From Desulforhopalus vacuolatus (lineage in GTDB: Bacteria; Desulfobacterota; Desulfobulbia; Desulfobulbales; Desulfocapsaceae), in the NCBI RefSeq assembly GCF_016918505.1, contig NZ_JAFFPZ010000006.1, positions 62,001 through 126,000 on the forward strand: a DNA stretch of 64,000 nucleotides, read 5' to 3'. A program made the position numbers and the translations under genes. Each line of letters starts with the position of its first letter. The stretch's first letter is position 1. Shown here piece after piece: positions 36,249 through 46,336 of the stretch. Under the pieces are notes generated by a model that saw only the letters and a program-made list of their open reading frames with translations, was not told where the DNA came from and made no database searches.

Positions 36249-38450
36249 TCATGCTCCGGATTTCGACTTCCCAGCAAACCCTTTCTTTTTCTTTGGTTCT
36301 TCTTCCGGTCTCGGCACATATTGCTGCAGGGGGCAATTCTCACAGGCCTCCAGTGGAACCGAACTGTCATCGTGTACCTTTTTCGTCAAGGCAATCACTG
36401 CCGCTTTACTGTCGGGATACATCCACTCTTTACCGACAACATCCAGCAGACCGGTTCGCTCCATAACCTTCAACATCTGGAATTTAGCTCCGCAGATGGC
36501 AAAGCCCAGATGTCCACTGCGTACCCGTTCACAGAGCATGCGCAGTGCTTCTTCTCCAGAGGCGTCCATGTCGTTGATGCCGCGGGCGTCAAGAAGAATA
36601 TAGCGAAGATTGGGCAGATCAGTCCGATAACGGGTTACCTGCTCATCAAGATAACTGGCGTTGGTGAAGAAGAGCGGGCCGTCGAAGCGGATTACCGAGA
36701 TGTGCTGACAACCTTGCAGGCCGTAATATTCCGAGGAAGCGAGGACCTTTTCTGAGTTCATTGAGAGAGTGACTACGGTCGGCCGCATTGCTTTGTAGAA
36801 GAAGACCAGCAGTGACAGCACCACACCGAGCTCAATGCCCTTGTCGAGGTGGGGGGCAAAGTAGAGGGTGACGAGGAAAGTGATGATGGAGATTGCGCCA
36901 TCATACCACTGCGCTGTCCATGCATGCATGAAACCGCGGATGTTGACCAGTCCAATGACAGCCATCATGATAACTGCTGCAAGTACTGCCTGGGGCAGAT
37001 GGTACAGCAGGGGGGTAAAGAAAAGCAGGGTGGCCACCACCACAATTGATGTGACCACTGAACTGAGGCCGGAGACCGCCCCCGCCTGGAAATTCACGGC
37101 AGATCTGGAGAAGGACCCGGAGACGGAATACGAGGATGTAAATGAGCCAAGGATATTGGCCAGCCCCTGACCTATCAATTCCTGGTTGGGATCAAGCTTC
37201 TGGCCAGACTTGGAAGCCATTGCTTTGGCAATTGCCACCGCTTCCATAAAGCCAAGCAGTGAGATAATGATTGCCGTTGGCAGCAGTTGCAAAAAGGAGT
37301 GGATGGTGAGATGGGGCATGGTGAATTGCGGCAGACCTTTGGGGATGGTACCGACCACTGCACCGCCACCCGTAAGCAAAATACTCTCAGTATTCAGTTG
37401 ATTATTGCCTACTTTGAGGCGCCAGGTTGTCTTGTCGGCGGTTATTCCCTCGGGTACATGACCCTGCTCATAAAAAATCTGTTTGTCATTCTGAAGAATC
37501 TCTGAAAATTTCACAGCACGCAGTGCGGTGCGCAACTCGTGTTCCTGCTCCTTGAGCAGATCAATTCTGTAATTGGCTACATTGACAATATTAAGCTGAC
37601 GAAGGATTTCCTCATCGAGTTTGATGTGGTCTTTTTGATGTATTTCATCCACTTTCAGGGTGGCGTTTTTCCGCTGCTCCACCAGCTCCATGTGTTGACC
37701 GGTAACGCGGTTGAACTCAATAATTTTTTCGACGACTGCCGGAGAGTGGATGTTGGAGAGAGAAACATGTACATCGTTGTTGAAGCCGATCAACCAGGAA
37801 ATAATGGTGGTTGTCGCTACCGCAACCAGCACGTTTGGAATACGCGGATTAATCTTTTTCAGACCTGCCATGATAACAACTGCACTGATACCGAAGAGCA
37901 GCGTTGGTATATGGGTATATTCCAAAGCTGCCTGGCAGACCCGCACAAGAGTTTCATAATTGTGGTGGGCGGCATCTACATAAACACCGAAAAATTTTGA
38001 AAGCTGAGAGGTCGCAATGATGATTGCCCCGGCATTGGTAAAGCCGTTGACTACCGGGTGAGAGAGGAAGTTCACTACCAGCCCGAGGCGCAGAACCCCA
38101 AGGAGGAACTGAAATATCCCGACAGTCAGTGCCAGCACGATGGAGTAGGCAATAAAACCGGCGGAACCGGCTGTCGCCAGGGGTTCCAGCGAGGCGGCAT
38201 TCATCAGCGAGACAATGGCCACCGGACCGGTGGCAAGCTGACGACTGGAGCCGAAGAGGGCGGCAACCATTGGTGGCAGGAAGGCCGCGTAGAGTCCATA
38301 ATAGGCTGGCAGACCAGCAAGCTGGGCGTATGCCATGGACTGCGGAATAAGTACCAGTGCCACGGTAAGACCGGCAATAAAATCGATCTTGAACTTGCCG
38401 ATGTCGTATTCCTCGAACCAGCCGAGGAAAGGGAAAATCTTGCGGATCAT
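36249..38450 (-). CDS. SulP-family anion transporter with STAS domain and coiled-coil insertion
   Basis: 733 residues. The SulP transmembrane core (IDFIAGLTVALVLIPQSMAY, ATGPVAIVSL, FTNAGAIIIATSQL, then QELIGQGLANILGSFTSSY) is present, with a C-terminal STAS domain (about 565-690; HISVIRFDGPLFFTNASYLD, INDMDASGEEAL). Between the two halves of the core, about residues 225-365, lies a ~140-residue insert rich in charged heptads (VEQRKNATLKVDEIHQKDHI, LLKEQEHELRTALRA), probably a periplasmic coiled coil. Ordinary SulP proteins have a short loop there. It is likely to carry sulfate, bicarbonate or another anion. Confidence 0.88.
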   Translation of the reverse strand: MIRKIFPFLGWFEEYDIGKFKIDFIAGLTVALVLIPQSMAYAQLAGLPAYYGLYAAFLPPMVAALFGSSRQLATGPVAIVSLMNAASLEPLATAGSAGFIAYSIVLALTVGIFQFLLGVLRLGLVVNFLSHPVVNGFTNAGAIIIATSQLSKFFGVYVDAAHHNYETLVRVCQAALEYTHIPTLLFGISAVVIMAGLKKINPRIPNVLVAVATTTIISWLIGFNNDVHVSLSNIHSPAVVEKIIEFNRVTGQHMELVEQRKNATLKVDEIHQKDHIKLDEEILRQLNIVNVANYRIDLLKEQEHELRTALRAVKFSEILQNDKQIFYEQGHVPEGITADKTTWRLKVGNNQLNTESILLTGGGAVVGTIPKGLPQFTMPHLTIHSFLQLLPTAIIISLLGFMEAVAIAKAMASKSGQKLDPNQELIGQGLANILGSFTSSYSVSGSFSRSAVNFQAGAVSGLSSVVTSIVVVATLLFFTPLLYHLPQAVLAAVIMMAVIGLVNIRGFMHAWTAQWYDGAISIITFLVTLYFAPHLDKGIELGVVLSLLVFFYKAMRPTVVTLSMNSEKVLASSEYYGLQGCQHISVIRFDGPLFFTNASYLDEQVTRYRTDLPNLRYILLDARGINDMDASGEEALRMLCERVRSGHLGFAICGAKFQMLKVMERTGLLDVVGKEWMYPDSKAAVIALTKKVHDDSSVPLEACENCPLQQYVPRPEEEPKKKKGFAGKSKSGA

Positions 38451-38762
38451 GGGGAAGCTCCTTGTATGAACTGAAAACCCGGGAACCCTGAAATACGCAT
38501 CTCCTGTTCAGATGTACAAAACGTGAAAACATCTGCCTGTGGCAGAAATCTTTCTGCGCCTTGAACTGGAACAAGAGCTGCTTTCTTTCATTGAACCCGC
38601 AGGTACAGCACAGCAGAGATTGACTGAGCCATCATTCATTTTCTAAAAAAAACCAATTCGAATAATTAAGGCTGATTTGGCAATAAAGTCAAGGACTTTG
38701 CGAAATGACAATTATAAGATTGGCTGCAAAAACAGGACTTCTCTCTGCCATGCGCTTGTTTT
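38451..38762 (-). other. Intergenic region upstream of SulP
   Basis: 312 bases between the SulP start and the lgt stop, both on the minus strand. It is AT-rich and must contain the SulP promoter; a TTGACT box is seen on the minus strand near 38695, without a good -10. No repeat family was identified. Confidence 0.4.
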
Positions 38763-39596
38763 TTAGGAATTTTTACTTTTAGCCGTGTCTTTTTCCCCTG
38801 TTTTTTTTGATACCTTTCTGAGCAGGAGCCAGAGCAGTACTCCACCGGCAATCATTATGCTGCTGAGGAGCTGGCCCATGGTAATATGGGCAAAAAGGAA
38901 GCCAATCTGGACATCAGGTTCGCGAAAGTTTTCAATAAAGATGCGAAAAACGCCATAGCCGACGAGAAAGAAGGCCAGCATTGAGCCGTGAGGCCAGTTG
39001 GGAAGTCCGCGCCAGGGACGGCGACGCAGGGTCCAGAGGATACAAAAAAGAAGAAGTCCTTCAAGGACGGCCTCGTAGAGCTGCGAGGGATGACGGGGCA
39101 GCGGGCCGCCGTCAGGGAAGATCATGCCCGGCAGGGATGTGGTCACCCGGCCGTAGAGCTCACCGTTGATGAAGTTGCCAATCCGGCCAAGGCCGAGTCC
39201 TATTGGAACAGTAACGATATAGAGGTCGGCAGTCTTCCAAAAATTTATTTTCTTCCACCGGCAGAATAAACAGCCGGTGACAATGACGGTGAAACAGGCC
39301 CCATGGAAGGACATCCCACCGTTCCAGGTTGCGAGAATCTCCAGCGGATGACGGCAGTAGTAACTCCAGTTGTACAAGAGGACATAGCCGAGCCGTCCGC
39401 CAAGCATTACGGCGATAACGAGAACTGCGTTGAGATTTTCGAAGTGTTTCTCAAAAGCGGTGAAATGAAATTGCCTGATCTGCAGTTTAACGAGATAATA
39501 GGTGGCAAGGAAGCCAAGGACATACATCAGGCCATACCAGCGTATGCAAAGCGGGCCAAGACAGAAGATGGCGGGGTCGATCTGGGGATAATGCAT
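38763..39596 (-). CDS. lgt: Phosphatidylglycerol-prolipoprotein diacylglyceryl transferase
   Basis: 277 residues with seven predicted membrane segments. The Lgt signature GRIGNFINGELYGRVT, YGLMYVLGFL and RHPSQLYEAVLEGLLLF are all present. It adds diacylglycerol to the lipobox cysteine in the inner membrane. Length and motif order match normal Lgt. It sits in a minus-strand run with mnmG. Confidence 0.96.
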   Translation of the reverse strand: MHYPQIDPAIFCLGPLCIRWYGLMYVLGFLATYYLVKLQIRQFHFTAFEKHFENLNAVLVIAVMLGGRLGYVLLYNWSYYCRHPLEILATWNGGMSFHGACFTVIVTGCLFCRWKKINFWKTADLYIVTVPIGLGLGRIGNFINGELYGRVTTSLPGMIFPDGGPLPRHPSQLYEAVLEGLLLFCILWTLRRRPWRGLPNWPHGSMLAFFLVGYGVFRIFIENFREPDVQIGFLFAHITMGQLLSSIMIAGGVLLWLLLRKVSKKTGEKDTAKSKNS

Positions 39597-39637
39597 GGCA
39601 GTTGCGGGAAGAAGTTATCCTGAAAAGATACAGGCTT

Positions 39638-39675
39638 CAGGGAACCTTGAAGAAGCAGTCTGTCAAGGTTCCCTG
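39638..39675. repeat. Perfect 13-bp hairpin with GGGAACCTTGA repeat core
   Basis: CAGGGAACCTTGA, 12-base loop, TCAAGGTTCCCTG. It lies between the mnmG stop and the lgt start. There is no T-run, so it is probably not a classic terminator; the core belongs to the GGGTACCTTGAA repeat family. Confidence 0.75.
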
Positions 39676-39694
39676 CAAAAGGACGTAGACATCG

Positions 39695-41599
39695 TCAGCT
39701 TTTCTTTTGTGCGGAGAGACGCCGTATATGTACCTGCAGTACGGAGACAGCCGCCGGGGTAATGCCTGAAATTCGGGAGGCCTGTCCCAGTGACTTCGGC
39801 CGTACTTTATTGAGTTTCTCAACGACCTCGTTGGAGAGACCGGAAAGCACCGTGTAGTCCATATCATCCGGCAGGAGCTGGCTCTCCATCTTCTTGAAGC
39901 GGGTGACCTGCTCCTGCTGGCGTTCAATATAACCTTTAAATTTTATCCGCAGTTCCACCTCGTGATGCACTGCACCTTCATTGAGTGCGGTGACGGTTTC
40001 GTGGTCGACGGATTCCAGGGGGAGGCGGAGAAAAGCGGCAATGTTAAGTTCCGGGCGGCGGAGGAGTTCCGCGAGGGAGCTCTTTTGCTTCAGTTCAGTG
40101 GATTTGAGCGCCGCCAGTGACTCGTTAACTGCCGGTGTTGGAGTGAGATGAATCTGTTCGAGGGCGGCAATACCGGAGACAATACTGTTCTCCTTGGTGT
40201 GAAAACGCTCATAGGCGTTACGTTTCACCAGACCGATTTCATACCCTTTGGCGGTAAGGCGGGCATCTGCGTTGTCCTCCCGCAGCAACAGGCGATACTC
40301 GGCGCGAGAGGTGAAGAGCCGATAGGGCTCCTTTGTCCCGCGGGTGACGAGATCATCAATGAGCACTCCGGTGTAGGCTTCGGAACGGTCAAGAACAAAG
40401 GGAGACTCCTGGCGTATCTGACGTACCGCGTTGATCGCCGCCATCAGTCCCTGTGCCGCCGCTTCTTCGTAGCCGGACGTGCCGTTGATCTGCCCGGCAA
40501 GAAAGAGCCCTCCCAGGCGTTTTGTCTCAAGGGTGGGAAGGAGGCCAAGAGGATCAATATAATCGTATTCAATGGCGTAACCGGGGCGAATAATCTTCGC
40601 TTTTTCAAAGCCCTGAATGCTGTTGACCATCGCCTGCTGGGTGGCCAGTGACAGACTGGTGGGAATACCGTTGGGGTAGATCTCACAGGTGTCCAGGCCC
40701 TCAGGTTCGACGAAAATCTGGTGGCGCGGCTTTTCAGGAAAGCGCATCACTTTATCTTCAATGGACGGGCAGTAGCGGGCGCCGACGCCCTGGATGATCC
40801 CGGCGTAGAGCGGGGACTGGTCGATACCTCCGCGGATAATCTCGTGGGTGCGCTCGTTGGTCCAGGTGATGTGGCAGGGACGCTGCGGCAGCGTGTATTC
40901 GCCAGAGCTGGAGTAGGAAAAAAAGCCTGGCGGCCTGTCGCTGCTCTGGAGCTCAAGCTGTGAATAATCGATAGTGCGGCTGTCGAGGCGGGGAACGGTG
41001 CCGGTCTTCATTCGTCCCACTTCAAACCCGTGTTCACGGAACCAGCGGGAAAGGGCCGCCGAGGCGGGATCACCGAAGCGTCCGGCGGCAAAGTGTTTCA
41101 GGCCGACATGCACCAGTCCCCCGAGGAACGTACCGGTACAGATGATTACTGCTTTCGCCGGAATTTCTTCATTGAGACTGGTTGTTATGCCGGTGACACG
41201 GGAGTCATCTGCACTGGTGAGCAGACCGCTGACCATGGTTTGTTTCACCGTCAGATTGTCAGTGTTCTCAATCACTGATTTTATTCGCAGGCGGTACAGC
41301 AGGCGGTCTGCCTGAGCCCGGGAGGAACGGACTGCCGGGCCTTTGGACGTGTTGAGAATTCGGAACTGAATGGAGGTGGCGTCAATATTTTTTGCCATCT
41401 CTCCACCGAGGGCATCAATCTCCTTCACCAGGTGACCCTTGGCAAGGCCACCGATGGCCGGGTTGCACGACATGGCACCAATGGTGTCAATGTTTATAAC
41501 AGTAAGCAGCGTTTTGCAGCCCATTCGGGCGGCGGCCAGCGCTGCCTCGCAGCCGGCGTGTCCCGCGCCGACGATAATAACATCGTATTTTTCTTTCAT
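39695..41599 (-). CDS. mnmG: tRNA U34 carboxymethylaminomethyltransferase subunit MnmG
   Basis: 634 residues. An N-terminal FAD-binding [45 protein letters not shown], and the two signature patches [10 protein letters not shown] and [17 protein letters not shown] are intact. With MnmE (46337, divergent strand) it installs the cmnm5 group on wobble uridine. The ATG overlaps the stop of the methyltransferase upstream (TAATG), so the two are coupled. Confidence 0.97.
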   Translation of the reverse strand: MKEKYDVIIVGAGHAGCEAALAAARMGCKTLLTVINIDTIGAMSCNPAIGGLAKGHLVKEIDALGGEMAKNIDATSIQFRILNTSKGPAVRSSRAQADRLLYRLRIKSVIENTDNLTVKQTMVSGLLTSADDSRVTGITTSLNEEIPAKAVIICTGTFLGGLVHVGLKHFAAGRFGDPASAALSRWFREHGFEVGRMKTGTVPRLDSRTIDYSQLELQSSDRPPGFFSYSSSGEYTLPQRPCHITWTNERTHEIIRGGIDQSPLYAGIIQGVGARYCPSIEDKVMRFPEKPRHQIFVEPEGLDTCEIYPNGIPTSLSLATQQAMVNSIQGFEKAKIIRPGYAIEYDYIDPLGLLPTLETKRLGGLFLAGQINGTSGYEEAAAQGLMAAINAVRQIRQESPFVLDRSEAYTGVLIDDLVTRGTKEPYRLFTSRAEYRLLLREDNADARLTAKGYEIGLVKRNAYERFHTKENSIVSGIAALEQIHLTPTPAVNESLAALKSTELKQKSSLAELLRRPELNIAAFLRLPLESVDHETVTALNEGAVHHEVELRIKFKGYIERQQEQVTRFKKMESQLLPDDMDYTVLSGLSNEVVEKLNKVRPKSLGQASRISGITPAAVSVLQVHIRRLSAQKKS

Positions 41600-42459
41600 T
41601 ATTTTTTTGTTGATTCTGTTTTCTGCCAGGAGATAAGCGCCCAGCGTGGCGGTGTCCTGCGGGTAAGAGTGAGGCTTCCATCCGGCTCGATGACGCTGAT
41701 TGAGCGGACATATTCGGAGAGTCGTGTGGTTTGCTCTGCATCAAGCGTGTTGAACATCCAGAGGAAACTGGTCAGTGCTTCTTCAAGGTTGACGTAGTGC
41801 TTCACCCTGTCAAATTCCAGTATCTTTACGTCTGGAGCTATGCCCATGCTGTGCAGTATGTTCAATGTATAGATATAGTCGGGGCCGGGACGGAATTCAA
41901 TGCCGACGGCCTCGTATGCTCCCGGTTCAAACGGTGTCGGGCTGACGCTGTCGGAGAGAAAAACAGCCTCGGTGGCAAAAGCATTAAGTCTGTTCAATGC
42001 AGCTGGCAGGTCCGTCACGGCGGTGGAACGGGAGGCGAGGGTGATGTGGTGTGGGAGTATCCCCGCCGCCTGCCAGTCATCCTGCCAGTCCAGCTTTTTT
42101 GTCGTAATATTGCGGATTCCCTGTTCGGCGGCCTTTTCCTCCAGCAGCTCAAGCATGCGGCCGGAAAAGTCCAGCGCGGTGACGGCTGCGGCGCATCTGG
42201 CGATGGGCAGGGCAAGGGTGCCGGGACCACTGCCGATATCGAGTAGAGTCGTCTGTGGAGTCAGCGGCAGGTTGTCGATCACAAGATCAACATAACTGTT
42301 GTCCTTTACCCGGCTGGCGAAGGAGTCGGCGCGGGAGTCCCAGTCGGCTGCGCTCTTTGCCCTGCGGGATTTGGCCGCCATGGCACGGCGGCGCAGCTCG
42401 GTCCAGTCGATGTCGGCGGCGGTCTGTATGTTTGCAGGCATGTTTGCAGTTACGGGCAT
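41599..42459 (-). CDS. SAM-dependent methyltransferase (class I)
   Basis: 286 residues. Motif [19 protein letters not shown] and [16 protein letters not shown], with motif-IV-like [15 protein letters not shown], define a Rossmann SAM methyltransferase. The first ~40 residues ([21 protein letters not shown]) are basic and could bind nucleic acid. It does not show the RsmG signature, although it occupies the genomic place next to mnmG where rsmG often lies. The substrate is unknown. Its stop overlaps mnmG by one base. Confidence 0.8.
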   Translation of the reverse strand: MPVTANMPANIQTAADIDWTELRRRAMAAKSRRAKSAADWDSRADSFASRVKDNSYVDLVIDNLPLTPQTTLLDIGSGPGTLALPIARCAAAVTALDFSGRMLELLEEKAAEQGIRNITTKKLDWQDDWQAAGILPHHITLASRSTAVTDLPAALNRLNAFATEAVFLSDSVSPTPFEPGAYEAVGIEFRPGPDYIYTLNILHSMGIAPDVKILEFDRVKHYVNLEEALTSFLWMFNTLDAEQTTRLSEYVRSISVIEPDGSLTLTRRTPPRWALISWQKTESTKK

Positions 42460-43064
42460 GAAGTTTCCTGATTTCTGTGTAATTGCTTAAAAATTTATGG
42501 AAAAAGACAAAGACAAAAAAGGAGACAGGAGAAAGGGAAAAGCCAACAGCGGTAAGACAATTTTTTCACCGCGAAGAACGCGAAGAGCTCGAAAAAAGGC
42601 ATTTTTATATATAAAAACTTTCGTGTGTTTCGCCTATTTCGCTGGCCATCCGGTCTTTGTCTTACCGCCTTTTGCTTTTTCCCGTCTCCCGTCTCCCGTC
42701 TCCCGTCTCCTTCTTCCGCCTTCCTTCGCGTTCTTCGCGGTGAAAAAAACTGTTTTCCAGCGGTTTTTGAGAAAGTACATTTCTGTTGAGGAACATCGGG
42801 GCGGGGAGTATACCATATTTGTCGGGGTTTCTGGCATAAAATCATCGACAGAGATCCTCTGATTTCGAGGGCTTTTCACCCCCGGCCGTCATTCTGTCGC
42901 AGTCCAGGGGCTGTGCCGAAGTGGAGAAGGAGAGTCTGAGGAAATCGTTGACAGCTTCCTGAAAATATGTTTTTATTGCCGTTTTATCATCTTTGTCCCC
43001 GCCTCACGGGGATTTTTTGTTGACAACTCCCGATGAGAGCGGGAAATCGTAAAGGAAAAGAACA
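42460..43064. repeat. Mosaic repeat block upstream of rpmH
   Basis: Bases about 42520-42770 contain two inverted CTTCGCGG-type modules (CACCGCGAAGAACGCGAAG near 42566; CCTTCGCGTTCTTCGCGGTG near 42723) and a 7-nt CCCGTCT tandem at about 42680-42710. A TTGACA at 42948 may be the rpmH -35 box. No DnaA boxes are seen. No real open frame lies here. Confidence 0.7.
42997..43018 (+). terminator. Short hairpin and T-run in the rpmH leader
   Basis: CCCCG, loop CCTCA, CGGGG, then A and six T. It lies 47 bases before the rpmH start. It could be an attenuator in the L34 leader or an upstream terminator. Confidence 0.6.
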
Positions 43065-43202
43065 ATGAGCAAAAGAACATTTCAGCCCAGTAATATTAAA
43101 CGTAAACGCAGCCACGGTTTTCGTTCAAGAATGAGCACCCGCGCAGGCCGTTCTATTATCCGCGCCCGTCGTGCCAAAGGCCGCAAACGTCTCTCTGCAT
43201 AA
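43065..43202 (+). CDS. rpmH: 50S ribosomal protein L34
   Basis: 45 residues: [20 protein letters not shown] then [20 protein letters not shown], the invariant L34 sequence. The AAAGGAAAAG SD precedes the ATG at 43065. It overlaps, or nearly touches, rnpA as in most bacteria. It binds 23S rRNA. Confidence 0.97.
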   Translation: MSKRTFQPSNIKRKRSHGFRSRMSTRAGRSIIRARRAKGRKRLSA

Positions 43203-43545
43203 ATTGACCGGTCAACGGTTGCCGAAATCCCATCTGGTTCGTAAAGGATGGGAGTATCAGCACGTATACAGCAGCGGGAAGAGATTACACGCTAAAGGCT
43301 TTTCTTTGATCTGTCTCAACAACGACCTTCCTTTTAATCGTCTTGGTATCAGTGTTCATCGTAAAATACGCGGTGCCGCGAGACGAAATCGTCTCAAACG
43401 GATTATCCGTGAGACGTTTCGCTGTAATCGGGATCTCTTTCCTTTGTCAAAGGATATCGTTTTCACCGTTCGACCGGATTTTATCCTCGACCATCCCGCC
43501 GAGATCCGCACGGCTGTGGAGGCACTTTGTCGCAGGGATACGTAG
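43171..43545 (+). CDS. rnpA: Ribonuclease P protein component
   Basis: RnpA with [20 protein letters not shown], the RNR RNA-binding motif, preceded by RLGISVHR. The start is uncertain: a GTG at 43171 lies inside rpmH and gives 124 residues, while a TTG at 43204 gives 113. Neither has a clear ribosome binding site, so coupling to rpmH translation is likely. It helps the RNA subunit mature tRNA 5' ends. Confidence 0.88.
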   Translation: MPKAANVSLHKLTGQRLPKSHLVRKGWEYQHVYSSGKRLHAKGFSLICLNNDLPFNRLGISVHRKIRGAARRNRLKRIIRETFRCNRDLFPLSKDIVFTVRPDFILDHPAEIRTAVEALCRRDT

Positions 43546-43548
43546 AGC

Positions 43549-43776
43549 ATGAAGATTCTAGAGATTCCCGGTAAGGCCACAATTGCTCTGCTGCGAGGCT
43601 ATAAATATTGGATCTCGCCGTTGCTGCCGCCCTCCTGTCGTTTTACTCCCACCTGTTCGGTCTATGCCATGCAGGCTATTGAGAAGTATGGTTTCCTGCG
43701 CGGTTCCTTTCTCGGGCTGCGCCGCCTGCTTCGCTGTCACCCCTTTTCCCGGGGTGGCTATGATCCCGTTCCTTAA
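43549..43776 (+). CDS. yidD: Membrane protein insertion efficiency factor YidD
   Basis: 75 residues. [34 protein letters not shown] and [17 protein letters not shown] are the complete YidD pattern with its conserved cysteines. It is a peripheral inner-membrane protein assisting YidC. It starts three bases after the rnpA stop. Confidence 0.95.
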   Translation: MKILEIPGKATIALLRGYKYWISPLLPPSCRFTPTCSVYAMQAIEKYGFLRGSFLGLRRLLRCHPFSRGGYDPVP

Positions 43777-43796
43777 CCCCAATTACACACTTTCCC

Positions 43797-45476
43797 ATGG
43801 ATAATAAAAGAGCCTTTCTGGCTGTCGCAATCTCCTTTGTCATCCTCCTTGGCTATCAGTATTTTTTTATGCCGACTCCGCCTGCGGAGCAGCCTGGAGA
43901 GACAAAAAAGAGTGCCGAGGTGAATGCTCCTCTTTCACAGAATCAGCCGAATGCGGCCGTTGCTGGAAAATTGGCGAAAATGCCTGCACTGTCTCCAGTC
44001 GTCTATGATCGGGAACCGAAGAAGGTTACCGTTGATACCAGTCTTTATACGGCGGTTTTTTCAGAAGACGGCGGTACCCTCAACAGCTTTATGTTGAAAC
44101 GCTACAGTCAAACCAGCGCTAAAAATTCTCCCGGGATGCAGTTTATCGCCACAACCGCTGAGCAGGGATATCCACTTGCGTTCTCCTGGGGCAGTGTAAC
44201 CAGCCCGCAGATTCTGTACACTGCATCTACTCCGGCAATCAAGCTTGCTGGCAAAGGCGACAAAACCGCGACGCTGACTCTTACAGCCGATGCTGGCAAC
44301 GGTGTGACGATCCAGCGGATCTATACCTTCCGCAACGATACCTATCTCATTGGTCTTGACATCAAGGTGACCAATGACAGCGGTGCTCCACTGCAGGGGG
44401 CACCCATGCTCGACCAGGTGGACAGCTCTCTCGGTGGCGGTGTTTCCTCTTCAGCCGACCGCTTTCTCTTCACCGGACCGTCCGCCTACATCAACGATGA
44501 GCTGCATGAGGTGAAACCTGACGAGTTTGAGCAGGCTCCGATTACTCTCAACGGTAATATCAACTGGGCTGGCTACGAAAGCAGTTATTTTCTCTGTGCC
44601 CTCGTGCCGGAAGACGGTGATGGCCAGAGTTATACCATGCAGGGCAGCGAAGATCTGGTACGTACCCAGCTTGCTGGCACCATGATTACCCTGCAGTCTG
44701 GTGCCTCACAGAACTGGCAGTATAAACTATATTATGGACCGAAGAAGGTCAGCCTGCTGCGCGACATCGGTTACAATCTTGAAAAGTCGATGAACTACGG
44801 CTGGTTCACTGTCATTGCCAAGCCGATGCTCTGGCTGCTCAATTTCTTCTACTCCATTGTCCATAACTACGGCGTGGCGATCATTCTTGTCACCGTTCTC
44901 ATCAAAGCTCTTTTCTGGCCGATTACCTATAAAGGTTTGAAGTCGATGAAAAATATGCAGAAGCTGCAGCCGAAGATGGCGAAGCTCAAAGAGAAATATA
45001 AGGATGAACCGCAGGCGATGAACCGTGAGGTGATGAATCTCTACAAAACCTACAAGGTTAATCCGCTTGGCGGCTGTCTGCCGATGGTTATTCAGATCCC
45101 CTTTTTCTTTGCCCTCTATCGAGTTCTGCTGGCTTCCATTGAACTGCGGCACGCGCCGTTCATGCTGTGGATCACTGACCTCGCGGCTCCTGATCGGCTC
45201 TATATCGGGTTTGACCTGCCGTGGCTCGGCGGCCTCCCGGTACTCACCCTGCTGATGGGTGCATCCATGTGGCTGCAGCAGAAGATGACTCCGACCACTG
45301 CCGACCCGATGCAGGCCAAAATCATGATGGCACTGCCGATTGTTTTCACCTTTATGTTCCTCAATTTTCCTTCAGGACTGGTACTCTACTGGCTTGTCAA
45401 TAACCTTCTCAGTATTCTGCAGCAGGTGGTGATCAACCGTGAAAGCAAGTCACATACGTTGGAGAAAAAGGCCTGA
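43797..45476 (+). CDS. yidC: Membrane protein insertase YidC
   Basis: 559 residues, the Gram-negative length. The first membrane helix (AFLAVAISFVILLGYQYFFM) is followed by a large periplasmic domain (about 60-340) and the C-terminal insertase core with GVAIILVTVLIKALFWPITY, KEKYKDEPQAMNREVMNLYK and NPLGGCLPMVIQIPFFFALY. It inserts and folds inner-membrane proteins. It lies in the canonical rpmH-rnpA-yidD-yidC-jag order. Confidence 0.97.
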   Translation: MDNKRAFLAVAISFVILLGYQYFFMPTPPAEQPGETKKSAEVNAPLSQNQPNAAVAGKLAKMPALSPVVYDREPKKVTVDTSLYTAVFSEDGGTLNSFMLKRYSQTSAKNSPGMQFIATTAEQGYPLAFSWGSVTSPQILYTASTPAIKLAGKGDKTATLTLTADAGNGVTIQRIYTFRNDTYLIGLDIKVTNDSGAPLQGAPMLDQVDSSLGGGVSSSADRFLFTGPSAYINDELHEVKPDEFEQAPITLNGNINWAGYESSYFLCALVPEDGDGQSYTMQGSEDLVRTQLAGTMITLQSGASQNWQYKLYYGPKKVSLLRDIGYNLEKSMNYGWFTVIAKPMLWLLNFFYSIVHNYGVAIILVTVLIKALFWPITYKGLKSMKNMQKLQPKMAKLKEKYKDEPQAMNREVMNLYKTYKVNPLGGCLPMVIQIPFFFALYRVLLASIELRHAPFMLWITDLAAPDRLYIGFDLPWLGGLPVLTLLMGASMWLQQKMTPTTADPMQAKIMMALPIVFTFMFLNFPSGLVLYWLVNNLLSILQQVVINRESKSHTLEKKA

Positions 45477-45489
45477 CAGAGAGGAGTGT

Positions 45490-46332
45490 ATGCCCGAGAT
45501 GAAGGAATATTCCGGCAAAGATGTAAACGGAGCCATTGAATCAGCCTGCGCCGATTTCGGGGTTCTCCAGATGCAGCTCAAGGTGGAAGTCCTTGATACC
45601 GGTTCTGCCGGAATATTCGGAATTGGTCGCAAAGATGCCCGCATACGAGTGGGGATGAAAGCTGCATTGGGGGAAATCGCTGATGATCCCTTTGGAATGG
45701 CCGATATCTTTGACGAGGGACTTCTGAAGCCGGAAAAAAGTGGCGCGGAAAAGTCCACAACTGCAGTTCCCGCATTTTCTTCCCCGTCCCCTGCCGCACC
45801 TGTGTCGCAGGGGACGGAAGCTCAGGCCAGCGAGGAAATTGTGGAGAGTATCTGCAGTGAACTGGTGAAGATAGTTCAATTGATGGGATTTCCTTCCACC
45901 ACTGAGGTTCAGGTTGAGGGTTTGACGGTTAATGTTGAACTCCACGGTGACTTTGAAGAGGAGTTGATCGGGGAAGAGGGCCGGGTGGTGGATAGTTTGC
46001 AGTATCTCATCCGCAAAATTGCCAGCCGCAAATCACGGGAGCGGCTGCGGATTAATCTTGATGTCGGGAACTATCGCTGCCGACGGATAAAAGAGCTCTG
46101 TGTGAAGGCTGTCACACTGGCCGCAGCTGTCAAAGATGGAGGCAGCTCCAGGATCATGCCCGGACTCAGCCCGACCGAACGGCGGGAGGTGCATCTTGCC
46201 CTGCGACATGACAGCGGGGTGCGGAGTCGCTCTGTAGGTGAAGGAATGTTTAAAAAAGTGTTAATCTATAAACCCGGCAGCAGCAATGGTGGCCGTAAAA
46301 GTCGCCGGAGCAGCCGCCGTCGTGAAGAGTGA
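45490..46332 (+). CDS. jag: Jag/KhpB RNA-binding protein (Jag_N, KH, R3H)
   Basis: 280 residues from ATG 45490, with GAGGAG three bases upstream; the longer frame to 45439 overlaps yidC. Jag_N (about 1-55; YSGKDVNGAIESACADFG, SAGIFGIGRKDARI) is followed by a linker rich in S/P/A, a KH domain (FEEELIGEEGRVVDSLQYLI) and the R3H domain (MPGLSPTERREVHLALRHDS). It binds RNA and is linked to cell-wall growth in Gram-positives. The C-terminal tail is basic. Confidence 0.9.
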   Translation: MPEMKEYSGKDVNGAIESACADFGVLQMQLKVEVLDTGSAGIFGIGRKDARIRVGMKAALGEIADDPFGMADIFDEGLLKPEKSGAEKSTTAVPAFSSPSPAAPVSQGTEAQASEEIVESICSELVKIVQLMGFPSTTEVQVEGLTVNVELHGDFEEELIGEEGRVVDSLQYLIRKIASRKSRERLRINLDVGNYRCRRIKELCVKAVTLAAAVKDGGSSRIMPGLSPTERREVHLALRHDSGVRSRSVGEGMFKKVLIYKPGSSNGGRKSRRSSRRREE

Positions 46333-46336
46333 GCCA

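Noticed and set aside
42460-43064. Replication origin next to rpmH
   Set aside because: No DnaA-box cluster or dnaA gene was seen; the region is filled by dispersed repeats.
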